Below, piece after piece: positions 43,864 to 52,237 of a DNA stretch of 64,000 bases (positions are counted from its first letter, which is position 1; each line of letters opens with the position of its first letter). The translations under genes and the position numbers were made by a program. The stretch comes from Phycisphaeraceae bacterium. Lineage in GTDB: Bacteria; Planctomycetota; Phycisphaerae; Phycisphaerales; Phycisphaeraceae. The stretch lies in contig PAIY01000123.1 in assembly GCA_002704825.1 (NCBI GenBank), forward strand, positions 1 to 64,000. Direction: 5' to 3'. The notes under the pieces were generated by a model. That model was not told the origin of the DNA. It did not search any database and saw only the letters and a list, made by a program, of their open reading frames with translations.

Positions 43864-44664
43864 ATGAAATACAAACTCGGATTGATCGGCGCAGGCAATA
43901 TGGCAGAAGCCGTCGCCAAAGCTGCCATCGAACAGGGACTGGTCACAGCAGACAAGATCATCGCTTCGGATACCAACCCCGAGCGTCGTGATCTTTTTGC
44001 ATCACTGGGGATCAATGTCACCGAAGACAATGACCTGATCGTCACTGAAGCCCGCCAGATCATGCTCGCGGTCAAGCCGCAGGTCTTCCCCGATGTCGCT
44101 GGCTTGCTTGGTAAAGTTGATGCTCAACGTCAGATCATCATCTCCATCATGGCAGGCATCACCACCGCCAAAATCGAAGAATTGGCAGGTCAACCGCTGC
44201 GTGTGATTCGTGTCATGCCCAACACCCCGATGATGGTCATGCAAGGCATGGCAGGCGTCGCGTGTGGCGAAAGTTGCCAGCCCGGTGATGATGCATTTGC
44301 CATGCAACTCTTCGGCGCAGCAGGCAAGGCCGTGAGCGTCAGTGAGTCTGACATTGATGCGATCACCGCGATCTCCGGTTCGGGGCCAGCGTACATTTTC
44401 TATCTTGCAGAAGCGATGGAAGAAGCTGCCAAACAAATGGGACTTGGTGATGACGGTGCAGTGCTCGCTCAGCAGACCATTCTCGGTGCAGCATTGCTGC
44501 TTGGGCGCAGCCCCGATACCGCCGGTGAACTCCGCCGCAAGGTGACCAGCCCCGGCGGGACCACGCAGGCAGCGCTGGAGTACATGGAACAGCACAACGT
44601 CCGACAAGCCATCACCGATGGCATCCTCAAAGCCCAGGCACGTAGTATTGAATTGGGTAAATAA
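43864..44664 (+). CDS. proC: Pyrroline-5-carboxylate reductase
   Basis: 266 residues. GLIGAGNMAEAVAKAAIEQG (about 5) is the NADPH-binding start; VMPNTPMMVMQGMAG (about 118) and the C-terminal signature ending SPGGTTQAALEYME (about 230) mark ProC. It makes proline from 1-pyrroline-5-carboxylate. It lies 18 bp after tyrA and 24 bp before the DoxX gene, so an operon is likely. Confidence 0.95.
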   Translation: MKYKLGLIGAGNMAEAVAKAAIEQGLVTADKIIASDTNPERRDLFASLGINVTEDNDLIVTEARQIMLAVKPQVFPDVAGLLGKVDAQRQIIISIMAGITTAKIEELAGQPLRVIRVMPNTPMMVMQGMAGVACGESCQPGDDAFAMQLFGAAGKAVSVSESDIDAITAISGSGPAYIFYLAEAMEEAAKQMGLGDDGAVLAQQTILGAALLLGRSPDTAGELRRKVTSPGGTTQAALEYMEQHNVRQAITDGILKAQARSIELGK

Positions 44665-44688
44665 GTAACCGACGCATGGAGTTGAACC

Positions 44689-45150
44689 ATGGCTCCGAGA
44701 CATCAAACTTCTGACCCGTTAACCAACGTGATGATTCTCATCAACCGTCTTGCGTTGGGGTTTTATTTCACCTTTGCAGGCATCAGCAAGTTCCAGATGG
44801 GGTTGGAGCAGTACTACAACATCAAATTCCTGAGCTTGGCCCCCAGTTGGTTGCCCGACTTTTTCATGCGACCCTACGGCTATGCACTGCCTTATGCCGA
44901 AGTGCTTTTTGGGGTGCTGTTGATGCTCGGACTTTTCGGCCGGACCACCGCCACGTTCATTGGCTTGATGCTCCTGTCGATCATCATCGCCCAGATCAAC
45001 TTCGGCGGATTCTTCCATGGCACGGCTGTCCCCGGACCGTATCATGCCAACCTGTTGTTTTTCACGTTAACCCTCTGGCTCATCGCAACAGGCTCCGGCG
45101 CGATCAGTCTGGATGGCATCATCTTCAAACGAAACAAAAAGCGACGTTGA
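44689..45150 (+). CDS. DoxX-family membrane protein
   Basis: 153 residues with four hydrophobic segments. NRLALGFYFTFAGISKFQMG is the DoxX-type first helix, followed by a loop (PSWLPDFFMRPYGYALPYAE) and GVLLMLGLFGRTTA. DoxX-like proteins are linked to quinone or sulfur redox functions in some species, but the role here is unknown. It is 9 bp before the UbiD-like gene. Confidence 0.83.
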   Translation: MAPRHQTSDPLTNVMILINRLALGFYFTFAGISKFQMGLEQYYNIKFLSLAPSWLPDFFMRPYGYALPYAEVLFGVLLMLGLFGRTTATFIGLMLLSIIIAQINFGGFFHGTAVPGPYHANLLFFTLTLWLIATGSGAISLDGIIFKRNKKRR

Positions 45151-45159
45151 GGAGCTTGC

Positions 45160-46803
45160 ATGTATCCCAGTCTTCAGGAATTTTTAAAAGCACTCGACCA
45201 AAAGGGTGAACTCAAACGCATCGCCGCAGCCGTCTCGCCACTGCTGGAGATCACCGAGATTGTCGATCGCGTGAGTAAATCTGCTGCCTGCAAAGTCAGC
45301 GAAAACGCCCGCACGTTTGACCCACTGCATGCAGACCTTGGTGGCCATGCATTACTGTTTGAGAATGTCGACGGTGCCAAGTTCCCCCTGGCAATCAACA
45401 CGCTGGGCAGTTATCACCGTATGGAGATGGCCCTGGGTTGCACCGATGGCGGCTTTGAAGCACTCGCCCAAACCATTGGCAATCTCGTCAAACCCGAGCC
45501 ACCCACCGGACTCATGGCCAAGATGAAAAAAGGCCTGGAGCTTGCCAAGATCGCATCCTTCACGCCCAAGTATGTCCGCAGCGGTGCCTGCCAGGAAGTC
45601 GTCATCACCGGTGATGATGTGAACCTCTTCGACCTGCCGATTCTCAAATGCTGGCCGCATGACGGTAACCCCCGCAAGGTGGGCTATCCCGTTGACACTC
45701 CGGCTGGTGGTGGGGACGGTCGGTTCATCACGCTGGCAGGCATGTACACCATTCATCCAGATGATGCAGACAAGCCCGCTGGCGAACCGCGACAGTCGCG
45801 CAACATCGGCATGTACCGCGCCCAACTCATCGACAAGAATCACACCGCCATGCATTGGCATATGCATCACGACGGTGCACGTCATTGGCGAGCCTGGAAG
45901 AAGCTCGGCAAACCCATGCCGTTGGCGATCGTACTCGGCGGTGAATCCGTCTTACCCTACGCTGCCACCGCGCCACTTCCGCCGGGAATCAGCGAGTTAC
46001 TTTTTGCCGGTTTTCTCAACGGCAAGGGGATCGAGTTGGTGCAGTGCAAGACTATCGACATGCAGGTTCCCGCCAACGCCGAAATCGTCCTCGAAGGTTA
46101 CGTGAACACCGATGCCGGCTTTATTGGCTATGACCCGCGCACGGATGGTGATGTCGGCGAAGGTGCTGTGTTTGAAGGGCCATTCGGTGATCACACTGGA
46201 TTCTATTCCTTGCCTGATCGGTATCCGCTCTTTGAAGTCACCGCGATGACGCATCGCAAAAATGCGGTTTACCCGACTACGGTCGTCGGACTCCCGCCGC
46301 AGGAAGATTATTACATGGGTAAGGCGACGGAGCGTTTGTTTTTGCCGTTACTCAAGACGTTGATTCATGACATCATTGATTACGATTTGCCGATGTTCGG
46401 CGCGTTTCACAATTGCGCGTTTATCAAGATCAAAAAAGAGTATCCGTTGCAGGCAAGACGTGTGATGCACGCGGTCTGGGGTGCGGGGCAGATGGCATGG
46501 ACGAAGATGATTGTCGTGGTCGATGAAGACGTGAACGTGCATGATTACGAGGAAGTGATGTTCCATGTTTGTGCTAACGCCGACCCCGGCCGTGACATTG
46601 AAATCGTCAATGGCCCATTGGATATTCTCGATCATGCATCACCGAGATTGGGTGCAGGTCACAAGATGGGCATTGATGCCACGCGCAAGATCAAGGGCGA
46701 GGAAGTCAACGGAGAGCCCGTGCGCGATTGGCCACCCATTCTGGAAATGTCCGACAATATCGTCGCCAGGGTAACGCAACGCTGGAAAGAATACGGCCTG
46801 TAA
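45160..46803 (+). CDS. UbiD-family decarboxylase
   Basis: 547 residues. GACQEVVITGDDVNLFDLPI (about 144), RNIGMYRAQLIDKNHTAMHW (about 209, prenylated-FMN/metal region with Arg/His/Lys) and GPFGDHTGFYSLPD (about 340, with catalytic Glu upstream) mark UbiD. These enzymes use prenylated flavin from UbiX to (de)carboxylate aromatic acids. Given mqnA in the same window, a role in the late futalosine menaquinone pathway (MqnL-like) is reasonable; other substrates cannot be excluded. AGGAG lies 8 nt before the ATG. Confidence 0.9.
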   Translation: MYPSLQEFLKALDQKGELKRIAAAVSPLLEITEIVDRVSKSAACKVSENARTFDPLHADLGGHALLFENVDGAKFPLAINTLGSYHRMEMALGCTDGGFEALAQTIGNLVKPEPPTGLMAKMKKGLELAKIASFTPKYVRSGACQEVVITGDDVNLFDLPILKCWPHDGNPRKVGYPVDTPAGGGDGRFITLAGMYTIHPDDADKPAGEPRQSRNIGMYRAQLIDKNHTAMHWHMHHDGARHWRAWKKLGKPMPLAIVLGGESVLPYAATAPLPPGISELLFAGFLNGKGIELVQCKTIDMQVPANAEIVLEGYVNTDAGFIGYDPRTDGDVGEGAVFEGPFGDHTGFYSLPDRYPLFEVTAMTHRKNAVYPTTVVGLPPQEDYYMGKATERLFLPLLKTLIHDIIDYDLPMFGAFHNCAFIKIKKEYPLQARRVMHAVWGAGQMAWTKMIVVVDEDVNVHDYEEVMFHVCANADPGRDIEIVNGPLDILDHASPRLGAGHKMGIDATRKIKGEEVNGEPVRDWPPILEMSDNIVARVTQRWKEYGL

Positions 46804-46821
46804 ACACAGGGGGAAATACAC

Positions 46822-47631
46822 ATGCCAACCATACAACAAATCATTGACCACACTTTGGCGCAGGTGCAGAATCCGCAGTTGGAAAACACTGTGGATACCA
46901 TCAAAATCGGAGATCCTTCCGCTGAGTGTACCGGTCTTGTCAGTTGCTTTACCGTCACCATGGAGGTGATCAAGCTGGCGATTGATAAAGGCGCCAACTT
47001 CATCGTGACCCATGAACCGACGTTCTATGCCCATCGCGATAACATCACCGACGATGTTGCAACGTCCGAGGTGTATCATACCAAACGCAAGATGCTCGAA
47101 GACAACAATCTCACCGTCTGGCGGTTTCATGACAATTGGCATCGCATCTCACCCGACGGCATTGTCACCGGCATGATTCAGAAGTTCGGATGGGAATCAC
47201 ATCTTCGCCATGAACTCAAAAGCCTGCGTGAACACCCGGTGATATTTGATTTGCCCAAAACCAAACTTGGCGTACTCATCGATTCACTGCGCGATCAGTT
47301 CGACTTGCAATACATGCGATATATGGGTGACCCCGATATGTCCGTCTCCTCCGTCGGGTTGGCGGTTGGTGCCATCGGCGGGGAGTATCAAATGGGCCTG
47401 CTGATCAATCACAATGTCGATGTCATCATCGTCGGCGAAACCTGCGAATGGATGGTTGGTGAATACATCCGTGATGCAATTGATCAAGGCAAAACGTGCA
47501 GCATGATTGTCCTGGGCCATGTCATGAGTGAACAGGAAGGCATGCGCTATTACATGGATTGGCTTAAGCCGGCGTTCAAGGATGTACCAATGTTCTACGC
47601 GGAGTTGCCGGAGTTGTTTAGCGTTCGGTGA
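46822..47631 (+). CDS. Nif3-like dinuclear metal centre protein
   Basis: 269 residues. NFIVTHEPTFYAHRDN (about 64) provides metal-binding His residues; a second metal motif GETCEWMVGEYIRDA lies near 210. GGGGGA precedes the ATG. Nif3/GTP-cyclohydrolase-I type 2 proteins bind two metals; function in the cell is poorly known. It follows the UbiD-like gene by 18 bp. Confidence 0.85.
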   Translation: MPTIQQIIDHTLAQVQNPQLENTVDTIKIGDPSAECTGLVSCFTVTMEVIKLAIDKGANFIVTHEPTFYAHRDNITDDVATSEVYHTKRKMLEDNNLTVWRFHDNWHRISPDGIVTGMIQKFGWESHLRHELKSLREHPVIFDLPKTKLGVLIDSLRDQFDLQYMRYMGDPDMSVSSVGLAVGAIGGEYQMGLLINHNVDVIIVGETCEWMVGEYIRDAIDQGKTCSMIVLGHVMSEQEGMRYYMDWLKPAFKDVPMFYAELPELFSVR

Positions 47632-47702
47632 TTTGGTGGCTTGATTTTGACGTATGGTTGACAAGAAAAATGAGCTGCAGATGAACACTGATAAGAACAT
47701 TG

Positions 47703-47787
47703 CGTCATTCCCGCGCAGGCGGGAATCCAGTGGCATTCTGTTGACGCTTGCACAAATCACTGGACTCCCGCCTGCGCGGGAGTGACG
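47703..47787. repeat. REP-like palindromic repeat, family A, copy 4
   Basis: Ends cgtcattcccgcgcaggcgg and ctcccgcctgcgcgggagtg; centre cattctgttgacgcttgcac is nearly that of copy 2. Confidence 0.92.
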
Positions 47788-47835
47788 AACATAAAAGGTC
47801 TCAACGATGTGACTCTGTGGAAAAAGCCATGGATG

Positions 47836-48516
47836 TTACTCCCACGGATCAACCGCATCGCCATCAGCCCAGTTGTCCCAATCCAGATTTTCCATGACCT
47901 GTGAAACGGTGTCATACTCAAAGCCGCGGCGGGTGAGTTGGCCGTAGAGGCGTTGGCGGGCTTTCTGAACAGGCAGTCGCTTGAGACTGTTGACTTTCTT
48001 TTTGGCCATGCTCATTGCAGCATCAAAGTCATCTCGATCAGCAGCAGTTTCCTTGATGAGTTGTTCGATCAGTTTGCTGTTAAGACCCTTTTGCATGAGC
48101 TTGGTTTGCAGCAGGCGTGGACCGGCAGGGCGGCGGAGTTGGATGTCACGGATCAAGGCCCTGCCATAGGCTTCGTCATCGAGCAGGTTTTTAGCCAGCA
48201 GTTTTTCGATGACTTCATCAACAATTTCCGGGGGTGGTTGGTGCTTGCTCATCCGCAGCTTGCGTTTGAGATCCGCAATGGCATACATCCGTTTTGACAG
48301 TCGGAACGTCGCGGATCGGTAAATTTTGTCCACGGATGTGCTATGCGTGATGCGGCTGGCGAGGTCAGGTGTCCAAAGCGTGCCGACGACGAGGCCCAGT
48401 TCTTCGATCTCGGATTGGGGGAGCGTGCCCATGTACTTGCGGCCGACCTTGATCGACCAGCGGGTCGGGTCTTTGGCGGTGGGCTTGAGCGCGGTGATGG
48501 TGGGGGCGTCAGTCAT
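47836..48516 (-). CDS. recX: Regulatory protein RecX
   Basis: 226 residues built of three-helix RecX repeats: AIADLKRKLRMSKHQPPPEI (about 77), LIRDIQLRRPAGPRLLQTKL (about 122) and AVQKARQRLYGQLTRRGFEY (about 185, approximate). RecX restrains RecA filaments. An N-terminal region (about 1-60) with a WSIKVGRKYMGTLPQSEIEE strand pattern is usual in longer RecX. recA is not in the window. Divergent from the thiC riboswitch. Confidence 0.87.
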   Translation of the reverse strand: MTDAPTITALKPTAKDPTRWSIKVGRKYMGTLPQSEIEELGLVVGTLWTPDLASRITHSTSVDKIYRSATFRLSKRMYAIADLKRKLRMSKHQPPPEIVDEVIEKLLAKNLLDDEAYGRALIRDIQLRRPAGPRLLQTKLMQKGLNSKLIEQLIKETAADRDDFDAAMSMAKKKVNSLKRLPVQKARQRLYGQLTRRGFEYDTVSQVMENLDWDNWADGDAVDPWE

Positions 48517-48552
48517 TGTGATTCCAGTGTATCTAGTTTATACTCAATCTCA

Positions 48553-48688
48553 CGCTAGGGGTGTCCCTCCCCGGAAGTTTCCAATGACACGAATCATCTG
48601 TCATGGGGAAATGGAAAGGATGGGGGGCTGAGAGTAAACCCTTTGCACCTGATCAGTCACCGCCTCATGGCGTGCTGCGTAGGGAAGC
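48553..48688 (+). ncRNA. TPP riboswitch (THI element)
   Basis: Conserved blocks are seen in order: aggggtgtcc (48557), ggctgagag (48626), accctttgcacctgatca (48638) and tgcgtagggaagc (48676). The P3 arm is enlarged to about 60 nt and P5 forms cgcctcatggcg. It lies directly before thiC and should lower thiC expression when thiamine pyrophosphate is bound. Confidence 0.95.
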
Positions 48689-48758
48689 GACCATTTAGCC
48701 GATGGCCGACCTTGCACAAACACGTCATGTCCAACAAGCAAGGAGCCTTGGCACCATG

Positions 48759-50618
48759 ATTACTCCCGGAAACAACACGGAAAACAGCCACCGCGAATGG
48801 ACCTATCCTGCCATCGGTGGGAACCCCGGCAACACCCCGGCCACCACCCCCGGCAGTTTCGCCAACCCCGCCAATATCGGTGGGCCGTTAACCTACTCAA
48901 GCCCTGATACACCGGGCATGCCTGCACCCTCCACCAAGACCGCGTGGGACTTTCTGCCACAAGGCTGGGAGACCCAATTGATCACCGATGGCAAAGTTGG
49001 TGAGGTGGTTGAAGGTAACACCAGGACGGTCACTTTTGAACAAAACGATGGCATGCTCCGCAGCATGACCTTTCCTGCAGATTTCAAACCCATCACGCAA
49101 CTTGAGTCCGCACGGCTGGGCATCATCACCGAGCAGATGACACGCGTTGCTGAACGTGAAGGCCATCTCACGCCGATCCAGGTCCGAGATGAAATTGGTG
49201 CAGGCCGCATGGTCATTCCCGCCAACGTCAAACATTTGCAATACAAGCTCGATCCCATGGCCATTGGTCGTGCCTCCAAAACCAAGATCAATGCCAACAT
49301 GGGCGCATCACCGGTGAGCAGCGGCACTGAAGAAGAAGTCGAAAAGCTCAAGTGGGCTGAACGCTGGGGTGCCGACACCGTCATGGACCTGTCCACCGGC
49401 GGTGATCTGGATGCCTGTCGTCAGGCGATCATTGAGAACTCGACCACGCCGATTGGCACGGTTCCGATTTACTCCATGATCATCGGCAAGAAAATTGAAG
49501 ACCTCGACGAAACAACTATTCTCGAAACGATTGAACACCAGGCCAACCAGGGTGTGGACTATTTCACCGTCCATGCCGGTTTGCTTCAAGCCCACTTGCC
49601 TTTCGCCAAGAATCGTTTGATCGGTTTGGTTTCACGCGGCGGATCACTCCTTGCCAAGTGGATGATCACGCACAAGAAGGAAAATCCGACCAACACCTGC
49701 TGGGAAAAAATCTGTGACATTCTCCGCAGCTATGACGTGACGTTCTCCATCGGTGATGGCTGTCGTCCTGGTGGTCTGGCTGATGCGACGGATGATTTGC
49801 AATTGCTCGAACTCGCTGAAATCGGTCGCCTCACCGAACGTGCCTGGCGTAAGGGGGTTCAGGTCATGGTTGAAGGTCCGGGGCATGTCCCGTTTGACCA
49901 GATCGAATACAACATGAAACTCCAGCGAACACTTTGCCACGGTGCGCCGTTCTATGTCCTGGGCCCATTGGTCACCGACATTTTCCCCGGCTATGACCAT
50001 ATCACCAGTTGCATCGGCGCCACCTCCGCTGCATATCACGGTGCTTCCATGCTCTGTTACGTGACTCCCAAGGAACACCTCGGACTTCCCAAAAAGGATG
50101 ACGTGAAGCAAGGCTGTATTGCTTACAAGATTGCTGCACACGCAGCAGATGTCGCGCTGGGCATCCCCGGTTCGCGTGATCGTGATGATGAACTGACCAA
50201 GGCTCGCGCTGCACTGAACTGGGAGAAACATTTCGAACTCTCCTTTGATCCGGATGTCGCCCGTGCGTATCACGATGAAGACCTGGATGTCGATACCGAC
50301 TTCTGTGCGATGTGTGGCCACGATTGGTGTTCGGTCCGCATCAGCAAGGAAATCAACGAGTTCTTCTCCGGCAAGGATGAGTCCTACGCCTGGGAAAAAG
50401 CCACCAAGTCCGGCGCCTTGACCGAAGAACAGGTCGAGATTCTCAAACAGCGTGGACACCTTTCACCTGAGGAGATTCACAAACTCGCTTCCAAGACCAA
50501 GCAGGGCGTTGGGGCGGATCAAGCCAAGGCAGCCTGTCACAGCGATTACGTCGAAGATGACGAGCAAGCCAAGGTGATCCAGCAAGCCAAGCTCGTACAG
50601 GTCAACGTCAGCCGCTGA
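48759..50618 (+). CDS. thiC: Phosphomethylpyrimidine synthase
   Basis: 619 residues from MITPGNNTENSHREWTY; AGGAG lies 10 nt before this ATG. An ATG at 48702, 13 nt after the riboswitch and without a Shine-Dalgarno site, would give 638. ThiC features: GADTVMDLSTGGDL (about 210), EGPGHVPFDQIEYNM (about 390) and the C-terminal radical-SAM cluster CAMCGHDWCSVR (about 535). It converts aminoimidazole ribotide to HMP-P in thiamine synthesis. Confidence 0.95.
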   Translation: MTPGNNTENSHREWTYPAIGGNPGNTPATTPGSFANPANIGGPLTYSSPDTPGMPAPSTKTAWDFLPQGWETQLITDGKVGEVVEGNTRTVTFEQNDGMLRSMTFPADFKPITQLESARLGIITEQMTRVAEREGHLTPIQVRDEIGAGRMVIPANVKHLQYKLDPMAIGRASKTKINANMGASPVSSGTEEEVEKLKWAERWGADTVMDLSTGGDLDACRQAIIENSTTPIGTVPIYSMIIGKKIEDLDETTILETIEHQANQGVDYFTVHAGLLQAHLPFAKNRLIGLVSRGGSLLAKWMITHKKENPTNTCWEKICDILRSYDVTFSIGDGCRPGGLADATDDLQLLELAEIGRLTERAWRKGVQVMVEGPGHVPFDQIEYNMKLQRTLCHGAPFYVLGPLVTDIFPGYDHITSCIGATSAAYHGASMLCYVTPKEHLGLPKKDDVKQGCIAYKIAAHAADVALGIPGSRDRDDELTKARAALNWEKHFELSFDPDVARAYHDEDLDVDTDFCAMCGHDWCSVRISKEINEFFSGKDESYAWEKATKSGALTEEQVEILKQRGHLSPEEIHKLASKTKQGVGADQAKAACHSDYVEDDEQAKVIQQAKLVQVNVSR

Positions 50619-50638
50619 TCAGTAAGGGAGACAGAACC

Positions 50639-50899
50639 ATGGCAGATATCAACGAAGAACAACTCAAGCAGGTGGAAGAACTGCTCTTTGCCGGTCGCAA
50701 AATCGAAGCCATTAAATTGGTGCGCGAGATCACCGGCATGGGACTCAAGGATGCCAAGGAGTTCGTCGACCAACATACCGCGCATTTGCGTGAGGCATAC
50801 CCGGATAAAATGCCTCAGAGCAAAGCGGGATGCGGTAGTGCTGCCATGTTTTTTCTGGCAACGACCATGGGATTGATCACATGGTACTTGTCTCAATGA
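50639..50899 (+). CDS. Small L7/L12 C-terminal-like protein with membrane tail
   Basis: 86 residues. GRKIEAIKLVREITGMGLKD (about 19-38) and AKEFVDQH match the core of the ribosomal protein L7/L12 C-terminal domain. After a Pro/Lys/Gly stretch the chain ends in a hydrophobic segment (AAMFFLATTMGLITWYLSQ). AAGGGAG precedes the ATG. The domain alone, tied to a membrane, is not ribosomal L7/L12; it may bind GTPase factors or have been reused. It is 20 bp after thiC. Confidence 0.8.
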   Translation: MADINEEQLKQVEELLFAGRKIEAIKLVREITGMGLKDAKEFVDQHTAHLREAYPDKMPQSKAGCGSAAMFFLATTMGLITWYLSQ

Positions 50900-51022
50900 G
50901 CAGATAATCAATCATATTCTCAAGCCATCAGCATCAAGCATATTTTTTACAAATACGGTGAAACGCTTCATGAAAAAATTGTGTTAAGTTCATGTAATAA
51001 TGTTTGACTCTCGCGAAAACCT

Positions 51023-51035
51023 GTTAATAATTAAC
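51023..51035. promoter_or_regulatory. Possible operator (gttaat-a-attaac)
   Basis: Perfect 13-bp palindrome in the AT-rich region, 55 bp upstream of the LacI-type gene; may be a self-operator. Confidence 0.35.
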
Positions 51036-51089
51036 TTGTGTTAGCAAAAAAACGGTTCATGAAATAATTTTGTAAAAAATGAGTTTCTC

Positions 51090-52154
51090 ATGACACAAAA
51101 CGTGACTATCAAGCAAGTTGCCGACTATGCAGGTGTTTCCATCGGGACAGTCAGTCGCGTGATTAACAGCAACAACACGGTCGGGCGTGATCATGCTCAG
51201 CGTGTTCAAGAAGCGATTAAAGCGTTGGGATATCGTCGTAACAGTGCTGCACAGATACTTGGTGGGCGTAATCGTGTCGGGGGTGCTCGGACCGGGAATA
51301 TCGGTGTGTTGTTTCATGGGTGCAAACCCCAATGGCGTCGGTATACGATGGTATCGGCATACTGTGATGGTATTGAGCATGAGTGTGCTGGCCAGAATTA
51401 CCATGCCATTGTCGAGATGGACTACGGCCTGGATTATGTGCGATGCGTCGAGGATGGGAAGGTTGACGGTTTGTTGGTTAAATCGCTTGGCCCGCTTCCA
51501 GATTTTGTTCTTGAGATTGCAAAGCGAATCCCTGTGATTGGGTTGGGGATGTCGATGCCTGACCTGCCGATTCATCAGGTGACCCCGGACAACCGTGTTG
51601 CCGGTTGGTCGGTGACGCAGTCGCTTTGGGAAAAGGGGCATCGTCGCATTGGCTTTCTCGTCGCCAATCATCATCCGATGTTCATCACGCGTTGGCAGGG
51701 ATATGATGAATTCCTGCGCACGCATGGGCGGGTCAACGAGCAATGGGTGCAATGGTTTACCGATCCCAGTGATCAGAGACACATGGATTTGTCAAAAGCA
51801 CCGGTGGATATGAGTCCGTCTCTGCTGAAGATGCTTGCCTTGCCCGAAGATCAACGTCCCACAGCGATCATCGTCTCCGATGATCACACCGCAGTGGCAT
51901 TGCTTAACAAACTCATTTCACTGGACGTGAAAGTTCCTGATCAGGTGAGTATTGTCAGTTTCGATAATGTTGTTGATATCTGCAGGTCGTGTCGTCCGAC
52001 ACTCAGCAGCTACGAGATTCCGCTGCATCAGGTTGGCCGTGAAGCAACGAGGCTCCTGCTTGAGCTGATTCGCAATCCGCAGGAAAGCTCCATGCCGTTA
52101 ACGCATAACGTTCCGGGCAAGCTGTTTCTTCGAGAATCGGTGCTTGAAATTTAA
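51090..52154 (+). CDS. LacI-family transcriptional regulator
   Basis: 354 residues. The HTH VTIKQVADYAGVSIGTVSRV (about 3-23) and hinge RNSAAQILGG are canonical. The periplasmic-binding-like core shows GHRRIGFLVANHHP and TAIIVSDDHTAVALL, ending SYEIPLHQVGREATRLL. It should bind a sugar and control nearby genes; the secreted glycosidase at 52238 is the likely target. The upstream region is AT-rich with palindromes. Confidence 0.93.
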   Translation: MTQNVTIKQVADYAGVSIGTVSRVINSNNTVGRDHAQRVQEAIKALGYRRNSAAQILGGRNRVGGARTGNIGVLFHGCKPQWRRYTMVSAYCDGIEHECAGQNYHAIVEMDYGLDYVRCVEDGKVDGLLVKSLGPLPDFVLEIAKRIPVIGLGMSMPDLPIHQVTPDNRVAGWSVTQSLWEKGHRRIGFLVANHHPMFITRWQGYDEFLRTHGRVNEQWVQWFTDPSDQRHMDLSKAPVDMSPSLLKMLALPEDQRPTAIIVSDDHTAVALLNKLISLDVKVPDQVSIVSFDNVVDICRSCRPTLSSYEIPLHQVGREATRLLLELIRNPQESSMPLTHNVPGKLFLRESVLEI

Positions 52155-52237
52155 CTTGGTTTGCTGAGAGACATACCAGTGTGATGCAACCGTGCACGAC
52201 ATTGGCTTGCTATTGAAAACTTGAAGGTGTTTTACAA

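Noticed and set aside
47284-47760. A 158-codon minus-strand frame
   Set aside because: It spans the Nif3-like gene antisense and the family A repeat, as repeat-derived frames commonly do.
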